From: VAZQ01 sp040510075
Lineage (GTDB): Bacteria > Pseudomonadota > Alphaproteobacteria > Rhizobiales > Xanthobacteraceae
DNA length: 6,221 bases
Assembly: GCA_040510075.1 (NCBI GenBank)
Contig: JBEVJT010000270.1
Location: 1 to 6,221, forward strand
Direction of reading: 5' to 3'
Under the pieces are notes generated by a model. The model did not search any database. It was not told the DNA's origin and saw nothing but the letters and a program-made list of their open reading frames with translations. Made by a program: the position numbers and the translations under genes. Of the stretch, positions 5,765-6,221 are shown piece by piece. Position 1 is the stretch's first letter. Every line of letters begins with the position of its first letter.

Positions 5765-6221
5765 CTACGCAGCCTCGAGCGCGCGCTCCACCAACCGCAC
5801 CCAGTAGGATGTGCCGATTGGGATCACCTCGTCATTGAAATCATAGCGCGGATGGTGGAGGCCGGCGCTATCCCCGTTGCCCACGAAGATCATGGCGCCA
5901 GGACGCGCCTCGAGCATGTAGGAGAAATCCTCCGCGCCCATGACCGGCGGCGTGCGATCATCGACCCGTTCCGGACCCGCCACTTCGCCGGCCACCGCCG
6001 TGGCAAAAGCTGTCTGCTGTTCATGATTGCGCGTGACCGGGTAGTCGCGCCGGTAGGTGAGCCTGGCGGTTGCCCCATACGCCTGTGCAGTTGCGGTCAC
6101 CATCTGCTGCAAACGCGATTCAAGCTGATCGCGCACTTTGGGCGTGAGGCTGCGCGCCGTGCCGCGCAGGATCGCCGTCTGCGGAATGACATTATCGGTC
6201 GTGCCGCCCTGAAATACGGTG
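5765..6221 (-). CDS. M20-family amidohydrolase (hippurate hydrolase-like), C-terminal part
   Basis: The frame is open to the window edge, so the 5' part of the gene is missing; 151 residues and the TAG stop are visible. The visible part begins in the small dimerisation domain (TVFQGGTTDNVIPQTAILRG) and returns to the C-terminal end of the catalytic domain, with MGAEDFSYML and GLHHPRYDFND. The histidine of LHHP and the acidic residues of GAEDF are conserved near the two-metal active site in the family. These enzymes hydrolyse N-acyl amino acids or related amides in the cytoplasm, releasing the amino acid; the specific substrate cannot be told from this fragment. The gene is convergent with ndvB, from which it is separated by 187 bases containing the palindromic element, and is probably functionally unrelated. 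An internal GTG at 6136 is not the start, because homology continues upstream of it to the edge. Confidence 0.9.
   Translation of the reverse strand, partial: TVFQGGTTDNVIPQTAILRGTARSLTPKVRDQLESRLQQMVTATAQAYGATARLTYRRDYPVTRNHEQQTAFATAVAGEVAGPERVDDRTPPVMGAEDFSYMLEARPGAMIFVGNGDSAGLHHPRYDFNDEVIPIGTSYWVRLVERALEAA

Noticed and set aside
5616..5807. A 63-codon + strand open frame after ndvB.
   Set aside because: It runs through the palindromic element into the antisense of the amidohydrolase gene and has no protein-like features.

Overview
The window looks like chromosomal DNA of a GC-rich alphaproteobacterium of the order Hyphomicrobiales, probably close to Bradyrhizobium, Rhodopseudomonas or Rhodoplanes. 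This rests on the high-GC codon use, a gene set typical of cyclic beta-(1,3),(1,6)-glucan synthesis in Bradyrhizobium, and two palindromic intergenic repeats of a kind common in that group. The placement comes from remembered families, not from a database search.

Layout. Bases 1-64 hold a short perfect hairpin repeat (9-31). Positions 65-457 (+) encode a small four-helix membrane protein of unknown function, whose 3' end overlaps by 50 bases with the convergent ndvC-like gene (408-2012, -). That gene encodes a membrane-anchored periplasmic GH17 glucanosyltransferase-like domain followed by about seven membrane helices. A 243-base divergent control region (2013-2255) contains two clean inverted repeats. 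Next come a small secreted four-cysteine protein (2256-2720, +), a likely terminator (2783-2810), and the ndvB-like gene (2959-5577, +), a GH17-GT2 fusion of 872 residues. A 130-base compound palindromic element (5611-5740) separates it from the 3' end of a convergent M20-family amidohydrolase gene (5765 to the window edge, -), which is unrelated in function.

How the genes work together (inference from family knowledge and predicted topology). The cytoplasmic GT2 domain of the NdvB-like protein would polymerise glucose from UDP-glucose and pass the chain through its own membrane helices. Its periplasmic GH17 domain and that of the NdvC-like protein would then transfer, branch or cyclise the beta-1,3-glucan. 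The small secreted protein lies between the two and belongs, from memory, to a family annotated as a beta-1,3/beta-1,6-glucan biosynthesis protein; its mechanism is unknown. The products would be osmoregulated periplasmic glucans, which in Bradyrhizobium matter for growth at low osmolarity and for nodule development.

No wholly new system is evident. The least understood parts are the two small proteins (65-457 and 2256-2720) and the paired regulatory-looking repeats in the two intergenic regions around the small secreted gene.
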